Assembly: GCA_029961685.1 (NCBI GenBank) | Contig: JARWKL010000015.1 | Coordinates: forward strand, 22,165,220 to 22,229,219 | Reading direction: 5' to 3' | Length of the DNA: 64,000 nucleotides | Source of the DNA: Aristolochia californica | Taxonomy: Eukaryota > Streptophyta > Magnoliopsida > Piperales > Aristolochiaceae | Part shown: positions 12,750 to 25,190 of the stretch, piece by piece | Position numbering within the stretch: the first letter of the stretch is position 1 | How the letters are laid out: every line of letters begins with the position of its first letter | The notes under the pieces: generated by a model | Databases searched by the model: none | What the model was told of the DNA's origin: nothing | The model's input: only the letters and a program-made list of their open reading frames with translations | Made by a program: the position numbers and the translations under genes

Positions 12750-13430
12750 TAACAAATGCTATTATTGGAAGGGGAAGGAGATGCTAATACACACTTCTTT
12801 CATTCCATTGCTTCTGTTTGTAGAAGATCTAATAGAATTAGGTCTCTTCAAATTAATGAGGAATTAACTTCTGATCGACAGTCTATCACAAGTGAAATTC
12901 TTAATTTTTTTCACGGAAATATACAAAGAAGAATGTCATAATCGTCCATTCACTGATTCTCTTCCTTCGAATATGATTTTTTATGATCAAAGTTAATGGT
13001 TAGAAAAGTCATTCACAATGAAAGAGATTGGATGCAGTGTTGAAATGCATTAGGATAAAGCTCCTGGTCCTGATGACTTTAATGGAAAAAAAAATTCAGA
13101 GCTTCATGGGGTTCTATGGCTGAAGATATATCTACAAAAATGGTTGATTTCTACTCTTTAAGGAATTTCTTATAGAAATATGAGTACTCCGTTCATTGCT
13201 TTGCTGCCAAAGAAGGCCTCTATTTCGAAGGTATCCAATCTTAGACCAATTAGCTTAATATCAGGAGCTTATATAATTATATCTCGAGGTACTAGCGTAT
13301 AGGTGATAATCTGACATGCCTAATATCATCAGCAAGGAACAAAGCTGATTTATAAAAGGAAGAATGATTTTGGAAACTGCAACGGGAGTTCATGATTTAA
13401 TTCTCCATTGTAACTTGATTCCACCGATCA
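12750..13430 (+). mobile_element. Decayed LINE (non-LTR retrotransposon) reverse-transcriptase fragment
   Basis: The plus strand reads EGDANTHFFHSIASVCRRSN, the typical linker between endonuclease and reverse transcriptase in plant L1-type LINEs. It is followed, with stops and frameshifts, by a KAPGPDDFNG-like segment near 13060 and TPFIALLPKKASISKVSNLR/PISL near 13190-13255. All are early RT motifs. The fragment ends at a poly-C run. It cannot encode an active enzyme. Confidence 0.8.
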
Positions 13431-13456
13431 CCCCCCCCCCCCCCCCCCCCCCCCCC
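13431..13456. repeat. Poly-C run of 26 nt
   Basis: 26 consecutive C close the LINE fragment. It is one of three such long C or G runs in the window. Confidence 0.9.
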
Positions 13457-13789
13457 AACAACAGTGTTTTATATGGGGAAAATCATGAGCAAAGTACACA
13501 AGGCAAAAAAAACTACAGAAACTTCTCCGAACATGGAAACAAAAAATAAAATGAGAGGCATAGGAAACTAATTCCGAACCAAGAAGAATGATTTCAGCCT
13601 CATACCTTCGATTTTCAGGAAGAAGGGTTTACCCTAATATCTCTTGAATCGAGCGGGAGCAGGAAACAATGCACTAACGAATTTTTTTGCAATTTACCTA
13701 GTGAAAGTGAAATACATCTCACTTACAAAGTGCACTAACCCAACTTTGAATTATGGACTATGGGTTTTTATTAGAGCTAAATGCTGACA

Positions 13790-16700
13790 ATTAGCACCAA
13801 GCTAACAAATAATGGGACTTTGATGTATCTCCCTTGAGAGGGTAATATGTCATTGTGTTGTGAAACAATTTAACTCCAAGGAAGTAAAAAAGAGAGTCAA
13901 AATCTTATAGAGAAAAACATTGATCGAGACAGAAATAAGATCATTGCTATTACCAGTAATAATAATATCATCGACATACACAAGTAAAAATAGAACAAGT
14001 TTGCCAGTGTTGATAATAAATAAGGAAGTATTAGAGAGAATTCTTGAAACCTAAATCCACAAGAAATTGATGTAGTTCATGATACCAAGCCTGTGGAACC
14101 CGTTTGAGTCCATAGATAGCTTTACGAAGTTTACAAACATAAGTTGGATTATCAAAATCAATAAAGCCCGGAGGCTGTGTCATATAAACATGTTTTAATA
14201 GCCGACCTTGAAGGAATGCATTATTGACATCAAGTTGATGAAGGAGCCAACCATTGCTAACTACAATACTAAGTACAAAGTCTCACGGTGGTGGGTTTAA
14301 CAACCGGGCTAAGGGTCTCATGGTAATCCACACCTGGTTGTTTATGAAATCCTTTGGCCACAAGATGAGCTTTAAATTTGTCAATAGACCCATCATAATG
14401 TGTTTTGATTCAGAAAATTCATTTACGACCAACAAGATTAGTGATACCATCAGAGGAACTAGCTCCCACGTCCCATTACAAGCAAAAGCATTATATTCTT
14501 CAAACATTGCTCAATGCCAATTATGATATTTGAGCGCTTGAGTCATGGAAATAAATTCAAGGTCGGGTTGGGATGTTAAGTGTGTGTGAAGGTTGAGTTT
14601 TTTAATTAGTTTACGAATATTATTTTTGGCCTGAGTGGTCATGCAATGTTGGATGAGTTGTTGGGTGGTAGATTGTGTGTCGATGAATGGATGGGTAGGA
14701 TATGGTGATGGTTGGATGGGTCGTGGTTGCTGCTCAATTTCTATTTGATGTGTTGTATCTCTGAGGTTTGTGAATTATGATCCGAAGGAACCATTTCTTG
14801 AGGGTGCCCTTGAGGTGGAGTCTTAGAAGTCAATTTGTGGTGAAGGAGTTGATGAAATAGTAAGCACCTGAGGAATCCAAGTATCTATGGTGGTGGAGGT
14901 GGGACAAGGTAGATGATTTTTAAGGGAGGTGTACAAGTAGATTGACGTTACAAACTTGACATGATTATAAAAAAATATTTTTAAAGTAGATGGTTCAAAA
15001 CACAAGTAAGCACTTTGAGATAATGGGTATCCAAGAAATACACATAGTTTAGACCTTTGATCAAGTTTGTGAGTTGTGTATAGACAAAGCCAAAGATAAC
15101 ATAAACAACAAAAAATCTTTAGTTTTGAATAATTTGGAGTTTTGTGGAAAATTAATTCATATGGAGATGATAAATTAAGTGTAGTGGTTGACATCTTGTT
15201 TATTAAATAGACAATAGTGGCCAAGGCATGGGACCAAAAGGTGATTGGAAGGGAGGCATGACAAATTAAGGTGAGACCAGTTTGAAAAATATGACGATGT
15301 CGTCTTTCTGAGTAGCCATTGTGTTCAGGTGTATATGGGTGGGGTGGTTAGGTGAGAGATGTCATTTAAAGAAAGGTAATCTTTGAGGTCCATTATTTGA
15401 ATAGAGTATGATAATTTTTCTTTTGAAGTAATTTTCCACAATTGCTTTGTAACAGTAAAAAACTTCATGAACTTCAGATTTTCGTTTGAGTGGGTAAAAC
15501 ATATGTATTTGGTAAAGTGGTCAACGAAATGACATAGTATTCGAAACCATCTTGTGATAAAATGGGAGAAGTGTATATATCAGAAATAACAATTTCAAGT
15601 GGTTGTGTAGAAATAAGAGGTGAAGTATGAAAGACATCTTGTTAATTTTATTACAAAGACATGCATTACATGAAAACTCTTTTGGTATATGAGTAGAATT
15701 TTTTTAATAATAACTAGAAATAATATGTTTAAAAATGGGAAGAGTGGGATGACCTAGTCGATGATGCCAATTGCATGATGAGGTTTTGACTTTAGAGAAG
15801 GCAAGAATTGGAGAAGACATAGATTTACTAGCGGCCACTCATACACTTCATCTCTAGTGCTGTTTGTCAAACAGATTGCACTCTTGTAAAGATCCTTCAC
15901 ATGAAAAGAAGATGGTAAAATTCAACGGAAGCATTATTAGTAGTGAAAAATTGAGAGATAGAAATTAAGTTTTTTTGCATGGTTGGTACGTAGAGGACAT
16001 CATTCAAAGTAAATATAGTAGGAGTTGGAAGAGATATAGAACCGGTATGGGGGATGGAGAAACCAATGCTATCTCTAATCATAATATCATCAGAGCCATA
16101 TAAGGTGCATGAAGAGATAAGTTGTTCAAGTTTTTTGTGACATGGTGAGATGCTTCACTATCAAGTAACTAAGTCAGATTGTTGAAGGTGACGTTAGCAG
16201 CATAAGGAGTTCGTGGTTGCCATGGTGTTGTCGAAGTATGAGAAGGTGGAAATCCTTTGTTGGTTGGCTAAATTGGTACGAGTTGAAATTATGGACATCA
16301 CTTAGCCGAGTGCCCTTGGATGCCACAAATCTTACAAAATCCTAGATATGGACAAGGTCGAGGATGATTGTTGTAAGTTGGAACACTTGAGTTGGTAGCC
16401 ATGGGTGGTCAGCCAGGGTTGTTCGGTGACGGATACAACCCGCATGACTAATAGGATATTGAAAAGGTGGTCACCAATTATTGTTGAACTTTGGTTGGTG
16501 CCAACCGGTCGATTTGTTGGATTTGTAGTGAGTGGAAGACGTGCATCAGGTGTTATGTTTGCGTAATTGATGCTTCAATAGATAGAAGTTTCTCATGAGG
16601 CTCATCAAAGGTTATGGGTGTGTCTCGAACTTAAACAACATGAACAAGCTCTTTGTAGTCATCTCCATGTCCATCCAAAACCTTCTCTGTAAGATCTTCC

Positions 16701-17819
16701 TCATCCATTGGTGTTCCTAGTATGACAAACTCATATGCACGAGATATAATATATTGAAGAAATTAGTGAAATTCATAGTATCTTTTGTCGGATTGTTGAG
16801 AAGATTCTTGACCTGTTTAATGCGTCAACAAGATGGTTTGGCGTATGTATTGGCAAGAATAATCCATGTTTCTCGAGAGGTGGTGGCTCGAGCAATGAAT
16901 AGGACAATTGTAGGAGATAAACAACCAATGAGGGCATTAAGGATCAATTGATCTTGTCAGATACATACATTGTAAGCTAGATTTGGAGAGAGGTTTGCAG
17001 TGAGGGTGTTCGGTGGACAGGGTTTGGAGTCATCGATGTACCCAAGGAGATCATACCCGATGAAGAGAGTTTCAAATTGAAGTTTCCATGAAAGATAGTT
17101 GATATATTTGAGATTGAGAGCAGTTTGTCTAAAAATATTTATGGCAATAAGATGAAATTCGTTGGTGTTGAGCATTGTTGAGTGTACTAGAGTATTTGAG
17201 TTTCTTTTGTAGTGATCATAGTGTTTGATTTGGGTGAGTCGACGTATGTAAAATAGGTAGTGAGATGGAACTAAAAATAGTGAGCAGGCAGTCTTCAAGC
17301 GTGAGAGGTTTCTTTTTTCTGCACATGAGAAATTCACACGTGCATCTCTCTTACACGCGCACGCTTCGTCTTCAACCTTCTGTTGATATAGTCAGGAGAG
17401 CTGGTTACACTTTAGCACCTGGGCGGCCGCTACGATACGCTATAACACTATTTTGAGGGCTTGATCAGGGTCGTCGAAGGTGCACAAGTATTTGTGGTTG
17501 TGTAGGAAGGAGTGTTGGAGACAGATAGAGCTCAAAGTTTTTTTTCGAAGTTTGTTTCCTTTTTGTTCTTCCAATTGCAGTTGCCTTGCTGTTACACTGG
17601 GCAAACTAGTGTAGGCGACAAAGGAGAAACATTTGATGGAGACAGAGGCTCGAACAGGTTGTTGAAGAACAATGAGTTGTGGCCACCGATGATGGTGCCA
17701 ATGGCTACTGCAGAGATGATGTTACAGGCAGAGAAAAAGAGTAAGAGATCTCAGAAAAAAAAAATTTCAGAAGAATGTAAATACATAGAAGATGATTCAA
17801 GAACTGCTCTAATACCATA
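13790..17819 (-). mobile_element. Ty1/copia retrotransposon, 5' two-thirds, decayed
   Basis: Read right to left, the minus strand gives a primer-binding site TGGTATTAGAGCA (17817-17805). Next is a gag segment with NYLSWKLQFETLFIGYDLLGYI (about 17100-17000), then a CCHC knuckle FCKICGIQGHSAK (about 16350-16300). A protease-side segment (LNDVLYVPTMQKNLISISQ, about 16000), the pre-integrase motif WHHRLGHP (about 15760), integrase (15680-14830) and reverse transcriptase follow, with DVNNAFLQGRL near 14230 and YVDD at 13978-13967. The order gag-PR-IN-RT defines copia. Many stops and frameshifts break it. RNase H and the 3' LTR are missing, so the element is truncated near 13790. Confidence 0.9.
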
Positions 17820-18106
17820 TGAGAGATTGTTGTTGATCGAATTGAACCATAATTTTGTATTGATTTAGAGTCATATTTATATATTGATTTACGACAAAAA
17901 TCACCTAAATAGAAGGGTGATTTAGAAGAGTCCTATGCTTATAGAAGACTCAACTAATTAGATAATCTCATGTATACGAATTTTTACAGAATCAAAGAAT
18001 CTCTGCTCTTTAATTATCTTCAGGCTAGCAATATTAGATCACTCGATAGCCAATGCAACTTACGTTATGTTATTTTTTATACATTGCAAGCCTATGGGAT
18101 GTTACA
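17820..18106 (-). repeat. Candidate 5' LTR of the copia element
   Basis: On the minus strand the segment starts TGTAACATCCC and ends CTCTCA two bases before the primer-binding site. That gives the expected TG...CA ends and a length of 287 bp. The right boundary is inferred from TG alone because the partner LTR is lost. Confidence 0.5.
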
Positions 18107-18990
18107 ATGTTGCACACTCGAGTCGTTGCCTCTGTTCCAAAACCTATTAAAAGTTTGGAGTGCATGATCATGTGAATCTAATATAGATCAATGCAAATGG
18201 GTACACTCTTTGAAATTCTCTTAAGTTTTGAGGGCACTCTTGTAGATTTTCAGTCCCATTTCTAAATACTTACAAAATCTTGGAACCGTTGCCATGGAAA
18301 ATAGTTAATTTGCTAGTAGCTATCAGTGCGCATGACATGGCCGAGCTTGAAAGATCAGATCAGTATATGGGTCCATTCTAATGCAGGTGGCTTTTCAGCC
18401 ACTATTGATGGATCACATAATATAACTCATGCGGTCTGTGGTGCCAAGGGTTTTTTTTTTTTTAATGATCAAAGACAACCATTGTTTGTTTGTCCCCTTG
18501 TTGCAGAAATTGCAGGAATTCATAATTCTTTTCACTTTTTCTGAACTTAATTCGGTTCTCCTTAGAACTAAAATGAATTCTCCAAAGAGCAAAAATGGGG
18601 GAGGGCTCACTGTTTCTTATAAGGATGAGAGGCTCCCCTTCTCTTCTTCCCCTCCGAAAGAAGAAGGTTTCTGCTAGAGGATTCCTCCTCCACCATTATA
18701 AACAATCAAGGGGAAAATGGAAAATTATACTGTAAATATCTCTTAAAACGGCTAAAAATCCGGACTCGGTTCCCATTTACACTTCAACCACCATCAGCCA
18801 TTAATCGAGAAACAGAACAACCAAATTTTGTAACCTTTCTCCAGAAACAAACAAAAAAGACAACAAAACAAAAGTTGGCACCACCCACATTCACAAAATC
18901 TTCCAAACAATGCGAATTCAATATCAAATGACGAATCCCCGACTAAAAAACTATCTAAATCCCTATCAACTCGACTCCAGAATGCTATCA
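18107..18990. other. Intergenic region, phytocyanin 3' flank
   Basis: It contains a poly-T run near 18450, and its right part (from about 18700) is likely 3' UTR of the phytocyanin gene. Short open frames here have no recognisable content. Confidence 0.5.
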
Positions 18991-20381
18991 TTACAGCCTG
19001 ACGATCATTGAAAAAACAGCAGCGACGGCGAGGGCAACCCGGAGCAACTTGAAGTTCAGTGTTTCCAGGGGCGACGCACCGTTCTTGATGTTCTTTCCGG
19101 TGGGAGACTGGGTGGGTGAAGGACGCTTCTCGACGAGGATTGCAACCTTCATTTGGTTGAAGCAGGATCCCCTCGTGCAGATGAAGTAGTAGCGGCCAGT
19201 GTGATTTAGTTGCAGGTAGGCAACGCTTTTGTTGTACTGCCAGAGCAGGTGGCTGCTGTCGCATGTCTCGTAGGCTGTTTTATTCACCATGGCCACATCG
19301 AACATGTTCTTGTCGAATCTGAAACCTGGAGAGGAGAAAATGTGGTGTGAATTACTAAAAAGAATGTCTTTTTCTTTTTACTTTTTCTCTTCTACTAAAA
19401 CTTTCAGACCATGCTTTCTACTGTAGTCAGGTTGAATCATCATGAAAGGGGTCTTCATCGTCTTCCCAGTTGAACTCCGGGAAGGGATTTCTTTCTTTTT
19501 ATTTAACAAATGTTACCGGTCGAACAGGGCAACAGTCTGTCATGTGCTCCCTATAAATTAAAGACAGGAAAACTATATATAATTCTTTCTGTCATGTGAA
19601 TGGGAAAGAATATATTCAGTTCGTCGGAAATAATGATTATATAAATTATATAGATCACCGAATGAGGTAGAATAACGGAGTTCGCAGTTCGAGTTCAGAG
19701 AGCAACCCATACACGCCTAAACTACCAGAAGCAGCAGCCTCTCCCAGAAGAAGTTCAACGGCGCCGCTTACCCAGAACTTCCGACAGGGAAAAAAATGTA
19801 GAAAGAAAAGAAAAAAGAAAAGAAAAGACAAGAAAATGGGAGGGGTTTGAAGGAAATTTAAGGCTTAAACAGAGAAATGAGTTCCGAGAGTCTGGAGTAG
19901 AGAAATAGAAGAGAGAAGTAAGATTCCCCACGCCCCAAAAAAGGCAAACATTGGATTATTTCAAAAAACGTAATCAAGCAATATCACAAAATACTTAAAA
20001 ATAAAAAATTCCAGAAAACTCCCAGATCTGCAGCGAAAGAGAACAGACCAAGGGAGAAAAGTCAAGCAAACAATTAGATCTAAACGGCATAAGCAAACCG
20101 AGACGAACAAATGCCAAGAAGAAAAGAAGCGGAACAACAATCAAATAGAGCACAGCAAAAAGTCTCAGACTGTAAAAGGAGACGAGGTGTAGGTTACCCA
20201 GCCAATCGCCAGGATAAATGTGAGTGGTGTTAGTCCAGTCAGAGTAGTTGTAATTGGGAACCCAGCCGAGCTTCTCCCCGACGATGTGAACTCCCTCCAT
20301 GCCTGCAAAGACGCCAGGCGCTGTGGCGCACACGATGCAAAGTACGAGCAGCAGCAACGGACGAACGGCGACGGCGGCCAT
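18991..20381 (-). CDS. Phytocyanin (early nodulin-like) protein, GPI-anchored type, copper histidines lost
   Basis: Phytocyanins are secreted cupredoxin-fold proteins of the plant cell surface. Two exons, 20381-20198 and 19325-18991, join as CTGG|GTTTC to give 172 residues. Residues 1-26 form a signal peptide (LLLLVLCIVCATAPGVFA). The plastocyanin-like domain spans about 31-128 and has the structural Cys pair C83 and C116. Of the copper ligands, Cys111 (YYFIC) and Met120 remain. The first His is replaced by Phe70 and the second by Ser115, so type 1 copper binding is unlikely. A short Ser/Pro/Thr stretch (129-137) and a hydrophobic tail (155-172) suggest GPI anchoring. NxS/T sites occur near 45, 51, 76, 93 and 102. 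I chose ATG 20381 because it opens the signal peptide; an in-frame extension to 20516 is Arg/Glu-rich and comes from a GA repeat. Confidence 0.85.
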
Positions 20382-20401
20382 TGGAAAAGATTGCCTCTTT
20401 G

Positions 20402-20424
20402 CTCTCTCTCTCTCTCTCTCTCTC
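20402..20424. repeat. CT/GA microsatellite in phytocyanin 5' UTR
   Basis: A CT dinucleotide run of about 11 units lies 21 bp upstream of the ATG, in the presumed leader. GA-rich leaders are common in plant promoters. Confidence 0.85.
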
Positions 20425-20837
20425 TTGTCTTTCTTCTCGCTGTCCGTTCGTAGCAGTAATAAAAGCTGTCGCCCTCGTGGCGGTGGGGGTAGCTTCACAT
20501 GCGTGGGGCCGTTCACAATTACATCTTTGCCATCGCAGCTGTTTCAGATTCCGCATCCCGCTCTTAGCGGCCGTAACTTCGAGGAACCTTTAAGTTTATT
20601 ACCATTCTGCCACCGGACCGTTGCTTCTTCTCTTTCTTTGGGAAAATAGTGGCAGTCGGTATGTGAGCACATACTTAGCCAAAGTCTCCATAATGCTAGT
20701 ATGACTCTTAGCAGGATTCTCTTAGTGCATGACTTCTAAAAGCTTCCCTTGAGCTTAAGCCCATTACATCTAGCTAACGATGTCAAACATCTTTTTAAAC
20801 ATTAGAAAGATTTTTATGATCAAAGGTAGGTAAAAAT

Positions 20838-22340
20838 TGTTAGGAATTAGACGTTCTAATTTCAAACTAATGAGAGCAATAATAATAAATACGAAAAAAG
20901 AAAAACAAGCATGAAGAAAAACACAAGATTTATAAAGATTCGTTCAAGGTGAGACTACGTCTTGTCTTCTGCCGTTGTAGTAATACACTATGAAGATAAA
21001 ATAATTTAGAAGAGAAATCGCACACACTTATAAGTGATTTTCTCTAACCACTCTCAGACCGCAACTTAAGATCCTTCTCTAATAACGATAATAAAACCCT
21101 AATAGTGGCAACTGTGATACAAGAGTGAAATCTCCAAATTGTCCTTAATGAAACAATTATAGATATATCGTAGACCTTTCGGAGGCTCCCTATCCCCCTT
21201 CCAACCCCCACAATGACCTTACCACGAAGGTCAATCTACATACCAACTCAGCGTAAGGCATTGATTAGGCTCCACAACTTAACAAAAATATGAGAAATAT
21301 GTTTATCAATCCTATAGACTCAAGTAGTAGTTCTTTCTCCTTTACAATATCTCTATTATAATGATACTTGATATCTATGTTTTTGCTCTCCTTATTAAAC
21401 ACTGGGTTTCTAGACAATGTAATGGTTCATCTAGTATCAAACTTGACTTGTGTGGGTTAATGCTACTTGTAGTGTATCATCATGAGCAAAAGACAGAGCC
21501 ATATTGCTTGTGTGGCACTATGTGGTAACAATGTACTCTACTTCCATATATGAAAATGCAACAACTTGTTACTTTTTCGAGGGCCAATAAAAGAATGCAT
21601 AACCAAGACTGAAAACATCCTGAGGTACTCTTCTGGTCTCCACTATCTCAAACCCAATCATTGTCCACTACAAGTTGAGACGATTCTAAGGAATTGGAGA
21701 AAATACTATCTTTCAACGAGCCTTTGATGTACCTCAAAATGCCTTCAAGAGCTTGCAAGGTTAGTACTGTGGTTGCTATCCATGAATTGACTAACCATTC
21801 CAATAGTGTACACGATACTTGGGCAAGTAGTTATCACATAGCATAGAGTGTCGCCTATCTACTTATAATAGATGGAGCAAACTTCTGTTCCACTACCCTC
21901 CTTGGTCAATTTGAGTCTCTCTCTATGGACGTGCAAATGGAATTAAAGTTTGATATATTAAGCCTCTCTAGAATATCACAAACATACTTTTGTTGAGATA
22001 CAAAGATTCCATCTTTTGTTAGAGTCACCTCAAGTCCCAGAAAATAGAACACGAAGTCCATGTAACCTTGCCATAACCTTCATCACACAATTTGTCTTTA
22101 CTAATGGTCTCGAACAATGAAGATTTTTAGTGATAGTCCTTGGCTTCTCCTCTTTATCACATGCAAAGTTTAAAAGCTATATATCTTACATCTTCTCCAT
22201 AAGTTGAACTTTTTCTAATTTTATGGAATCCAATACGTTGAGAATATTAATTGAAGAAGGTTCTTCTTCATAAGTATTGAAAACTAATTCTAATTAAGGA
22301 ATTTCATCTTCTCTTCCTAATACAATTTCCAAGTCATTGA
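20838..22340 (-). mobile_element. Ty1/copia 3' fragment: RT end, RNase H and 3' LTR
   Basis: The minus strand carries decayed copia RNase H. Motifs are LEGILRYIKGSLKDSIFSNS (about 21760-21690), DSGDQKSTSGCFQ (about 21640), an ATQAIWL-like segment (about 21500) and RNPVFNKESKNIDIKYHYNRD (about 21400-21340). Upstream, near 22010, is DGIFVSQQKYVCDILERL from the RT end. A G-rich polypurine-like tract lies at about 21185-21210. The distal end, CCTAACA at 20838 on the minus strand, looks like an LTR terminus. Stops and frameshifts are frequent. It is probably not the other half of the 13.8-kb element, since it lies upstream of that element's 5' LTR. Confidence 0.8.
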
Positions 22341-22548
22341 GGATCTATTGCGATAATTTTATTGTTGTGTTTTTGGCCAAGAACAATAAGAGTGGAAGTT
22401 GTAGTAAACATATTGAAATTAAGTATTTAACTATTCAAGAACAAGACGAAGCAAAAAAAAAAAGGTTATGGAACACATTAGTACTGGATTAATGATTGTT
22501 GTTCCGATAATAAAAAGTTTACCAATGGATGGTAAATAAGAGTTTACC

Positions 22549-22610
22549 ATCCATGAGAAACGAGAAAAGAGATAATGTATCCATTATCTCTTTTCTCGTT
22601 TCTCATGGAT
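22549..22610. repeat. Perfect inverted repeat (29-bp arms, 4-nt loop)
   Basis: Arm 22549-22577 and arm 22582-22610 are exact reverse complements around the loop TATC. An adjacent 11-bp inverted pair (tggatggtaaa at about 22525 and tttaccatcca at about 22543) overlaps the left edge. Transcribed RNA would fold into a long stable stem. It could be a foldback mobile element, a small-RNA precursor or a recombination scar. No coding sequence overlaps it. Confidence 0.9.
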
Positions 22611-23228
22611 AATCTTTGTGAATTTGATGGTCATGGTTGTCATGTAGGGCTCGCGGCTTTTTATGATATTTGCTATTGTGGCGGTTGTGAGTAGCCACCA
22701 CTGACCAGCTGAATTATTTAAAGGTAGTGTAGAGGTCATTATAATCGGCCAGACAGCTTCCTTCTCTGCTCACGGGGCAGGGTTTCGAGGAGTTGTATCG
22801 TTTCCTCTCAGGTACTTTCATTGTTATTCTCGAGCCCCCCTCGCCCACCTTCCAGCTATTCGATCAGTGGAGCATTGTTAATAAGGGGAAATCACTACAT
22901 GTGCTGGTTTTAGTTTTGATAATTCGCCAAAAGTTTACATCTGTTCTTGCTGCCCTTCTCTCTATCACCAATTTTAGGCTATCCTGATCTCCTCCTTTTG
23001 ATATGGTTTTCTTCTGCAAATTTTCCACTATGTTTTTTCAAACAGCAAATTGTTAAGCCTAAGATTTGCGTTTCTCCTTGTTACTGGATGATGATTCTTG
23101 ACGTCTTCAGACTAGGTGTTCGATGAAATCTTTAAGGAGCCAAGTAATGGCTCGCATGTATCATTTGCTAATCTGAAATTGCAACTCTTCAAATTTTGCC
23201 TCAAACAGGTTTTGGATGTACGCAGCAG

Positions 23229-24532
23229 ATGGCGGAAAAGGACATTCCAGTGATTAAGTTGGACTCTGGAGGCGAAGCCATGCCTTCCATTGCCTAGGGG
23301 ACCGCTGCATTTCCTTTCGTCGCGTCTGAAGATACAAAAGTAGCAGTTGTTAAAGCAATTAAGCTTGGTTTTAGGCACTTGGACACTGCGGCCATTTACG
23401 GCTCCGAGACATCCGTTGGTGACGGAATCGCGGATGCCTTGCGACTTGGGCTCATCAAGTCCAGGGACGAACTCTTCGTCACTACTAAGCTATGGTGCCA
23501 AGATGCCCACCGTGATCTTGTCCTTCTTGCGCTCCGCAAGTCTCTCGAGTAACACAGTCATCATACTAGCCAATGAACTTTTTTGAAATAATTAGTATCT
23601 TTATGGAAAATTACAGTATTTATCTTTGTTATACAGCAATCTCCAATTGGAGTACCTTGATCTCTACCTCATTCATTGGCCTGTTAGTATGAAGCCAGGG
23701 GAGTTTCAATATCCTGTTCCAAAAGAGGATTTCTGCTCCATGGATTTCAAGTCTGTTTGGGAGGCCATGGAGGAGTGTAAGATGCTTGGACTAACAAAAT
23801 CCATTGGAGTAAGCAACTTCTCATGCAAAAAGCTTGAACAATTACTCTCCACGGCTAAGATTATTCCTGCAGTCAATCAGGTATATCTATGTCCATCAAA
23901 TAATAAATTACTCTCCGACTTCTTCTATGTAGTAAATTGAACTGACTGATGATGGGTGACTTCCAACAGTAAATTCAATTCAATATAGGTGACCAAAAAA
24001 CAAGTAAGCAGGGAAATTATATTTTGGCAGGTGGAGATGCACCCAGTTTGGCAGCAGAAAAAGCTTAGAGAGTACTGCAATCCTAGAGGTATTCGTGTTT
24101 GTGCTTTCTCTCCCCTGGGAGGGCAGGGGACCCCATGGGGTGCCAATCTGGTCATGGGCAATGAGGTGCTGAAAGCGATAGCGAAAAACAAAGGAAAGAC
24201 TAGTGCACAGGTATAAACCTTCTCTTAAACCTGGCCGTCCTGCGAGAGAGCAGAGGAAGGTCACCCCTACCAGCATCAATCTTGATTTCTGCGATACATG
24301 TTTGCAGGTCTCTTTGAGGTGGATTGTGGAACAAGGGGTTTGTCCGGTGGTAAAGAGCTATAAAGAGGAGAGAATGAAACAGAACTTGGATATCTTCGAT
24401 TGGAGTCTGAGTGAGGATGAATTACTATTGTTTGATGAAATACCACAGCATAGAATAGTTTCGGGTGAGGATTACATTTCTCCATACGGCCCCTACAAAA
24501 CTCTTGAGGAGCTCTGGGACGATGAGAATTGA
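23229..24532 (+). pseudogene. Aldo-keto reductase (AKR4, codeinone reductase-like), copy 1, premature stop
   Basis: This family uses NADPH to reduce carbonyl groups. Four exons, 23229-23548, 23637-23880, 24031-24210 and 24308-24532, total 969 nt, exactly as in the downstream copy, with intact GT-AG borders. Codon 23 (23295-23297) is TAG where copy 2 has TTG (Leu), which cuts the protein after 22 residues. The rest reads open to WDDEN. Catalytic Asp (HLDTAAIYGSE), Tyr, Lys (TTKLW) and His (LIHWP) remain, as does the family signature [13 protein letters not shown]. With a single lesion the loss is recent, or it could be a sequencing error or polymorphism. Initiation at a later Met would delete the first beta strand and probably not rescue it. 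Confidence 0.9.
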
Positions 24533-24639
24533 TCTTGAGAAGAATGTCATTTTAGCCATCTTTATTACTACTGCAGTGAAAAGTTTGTATTTTCAGATGT
24601 TAATCTTCATGCTTGTGAAGTGAAGCTGTGAATGAATGT

Positions 24640-25190
24640 AGCCTTAGAAGGCATTTCAATCTCTTCCTATGTAACTAAAAGAGTGTGTTTAAATAAAAGA
24701 GGATTAGGGATTTTATGATCCCTAAGAGAAACGTGAGGGAGAAGGCCCTCTCTCTCTCTCTCTCTCTCCTGAATCCATTGCCTATACTTCAATTCTTACT
24801 CATTCTTTATGGTATCAAAGCACGTTAACCTAAGGGAATTTGTGTAAAAACTGAAGATAGAAGAGTAGGAGGGAAGAGAGTTGAAAGGAAGAGCAACGAC
24901 TCCCTCTTTATGTAATCTTACCTTCTTGGCCTAATTAATATCTTATCTTCTATATAAACCAGTCGGGAAAGATCAGATGAGAGAGAAAAAACTTTGATAA
25001 CTGCAAAGAAAGTCATACGATACCAAGCTTAGATATGGTGATTGGATATTTGGAGTTTGAAGATAGAAGAGCTCAAGAATAAGAAGAGAGAGAAAGAACG
25101 AGGACACGGCTCTCATTTCATTTGTTAAAATATTAAGATTGAGGATAATATTTATAAATTACCCAGCGAGTAGAAGATTGTCATCCACAC
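24640..25190. mobile_element. Spacer between AKR copies with LTR fragment and primer-binding site
   Basis: At 24650-24822 (plus) the sequence aligns with the LTR fragment at 10665-10826: both share ggcatttcaatct, agggatt...atccc and a CT-rich stretch. It ends with TGGTATCAAAGCA (24810-24822), close to the initiator tRNA-Met primer-binding site. No coding region follows. The interval is absent from the duplicated AKR unit, so it entered after or during the duplication. Confidence 0.6.

Noticed and set aside
20382..20516. Longer in-frame start for the phytocyanin
   Set aside because: The extra 45 residues are low-complexity Arg/Glu from the GA repeat and would bury the signal peptide.
20220..20649. 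Plus-strand open frames of 77-116 codons near the phytocyanin start
   Set aside because: They are antisense to the phytocyanin exon 1 and its GA-repeat leader, with poly-Ser/Leu translations typical of a microsatellite.
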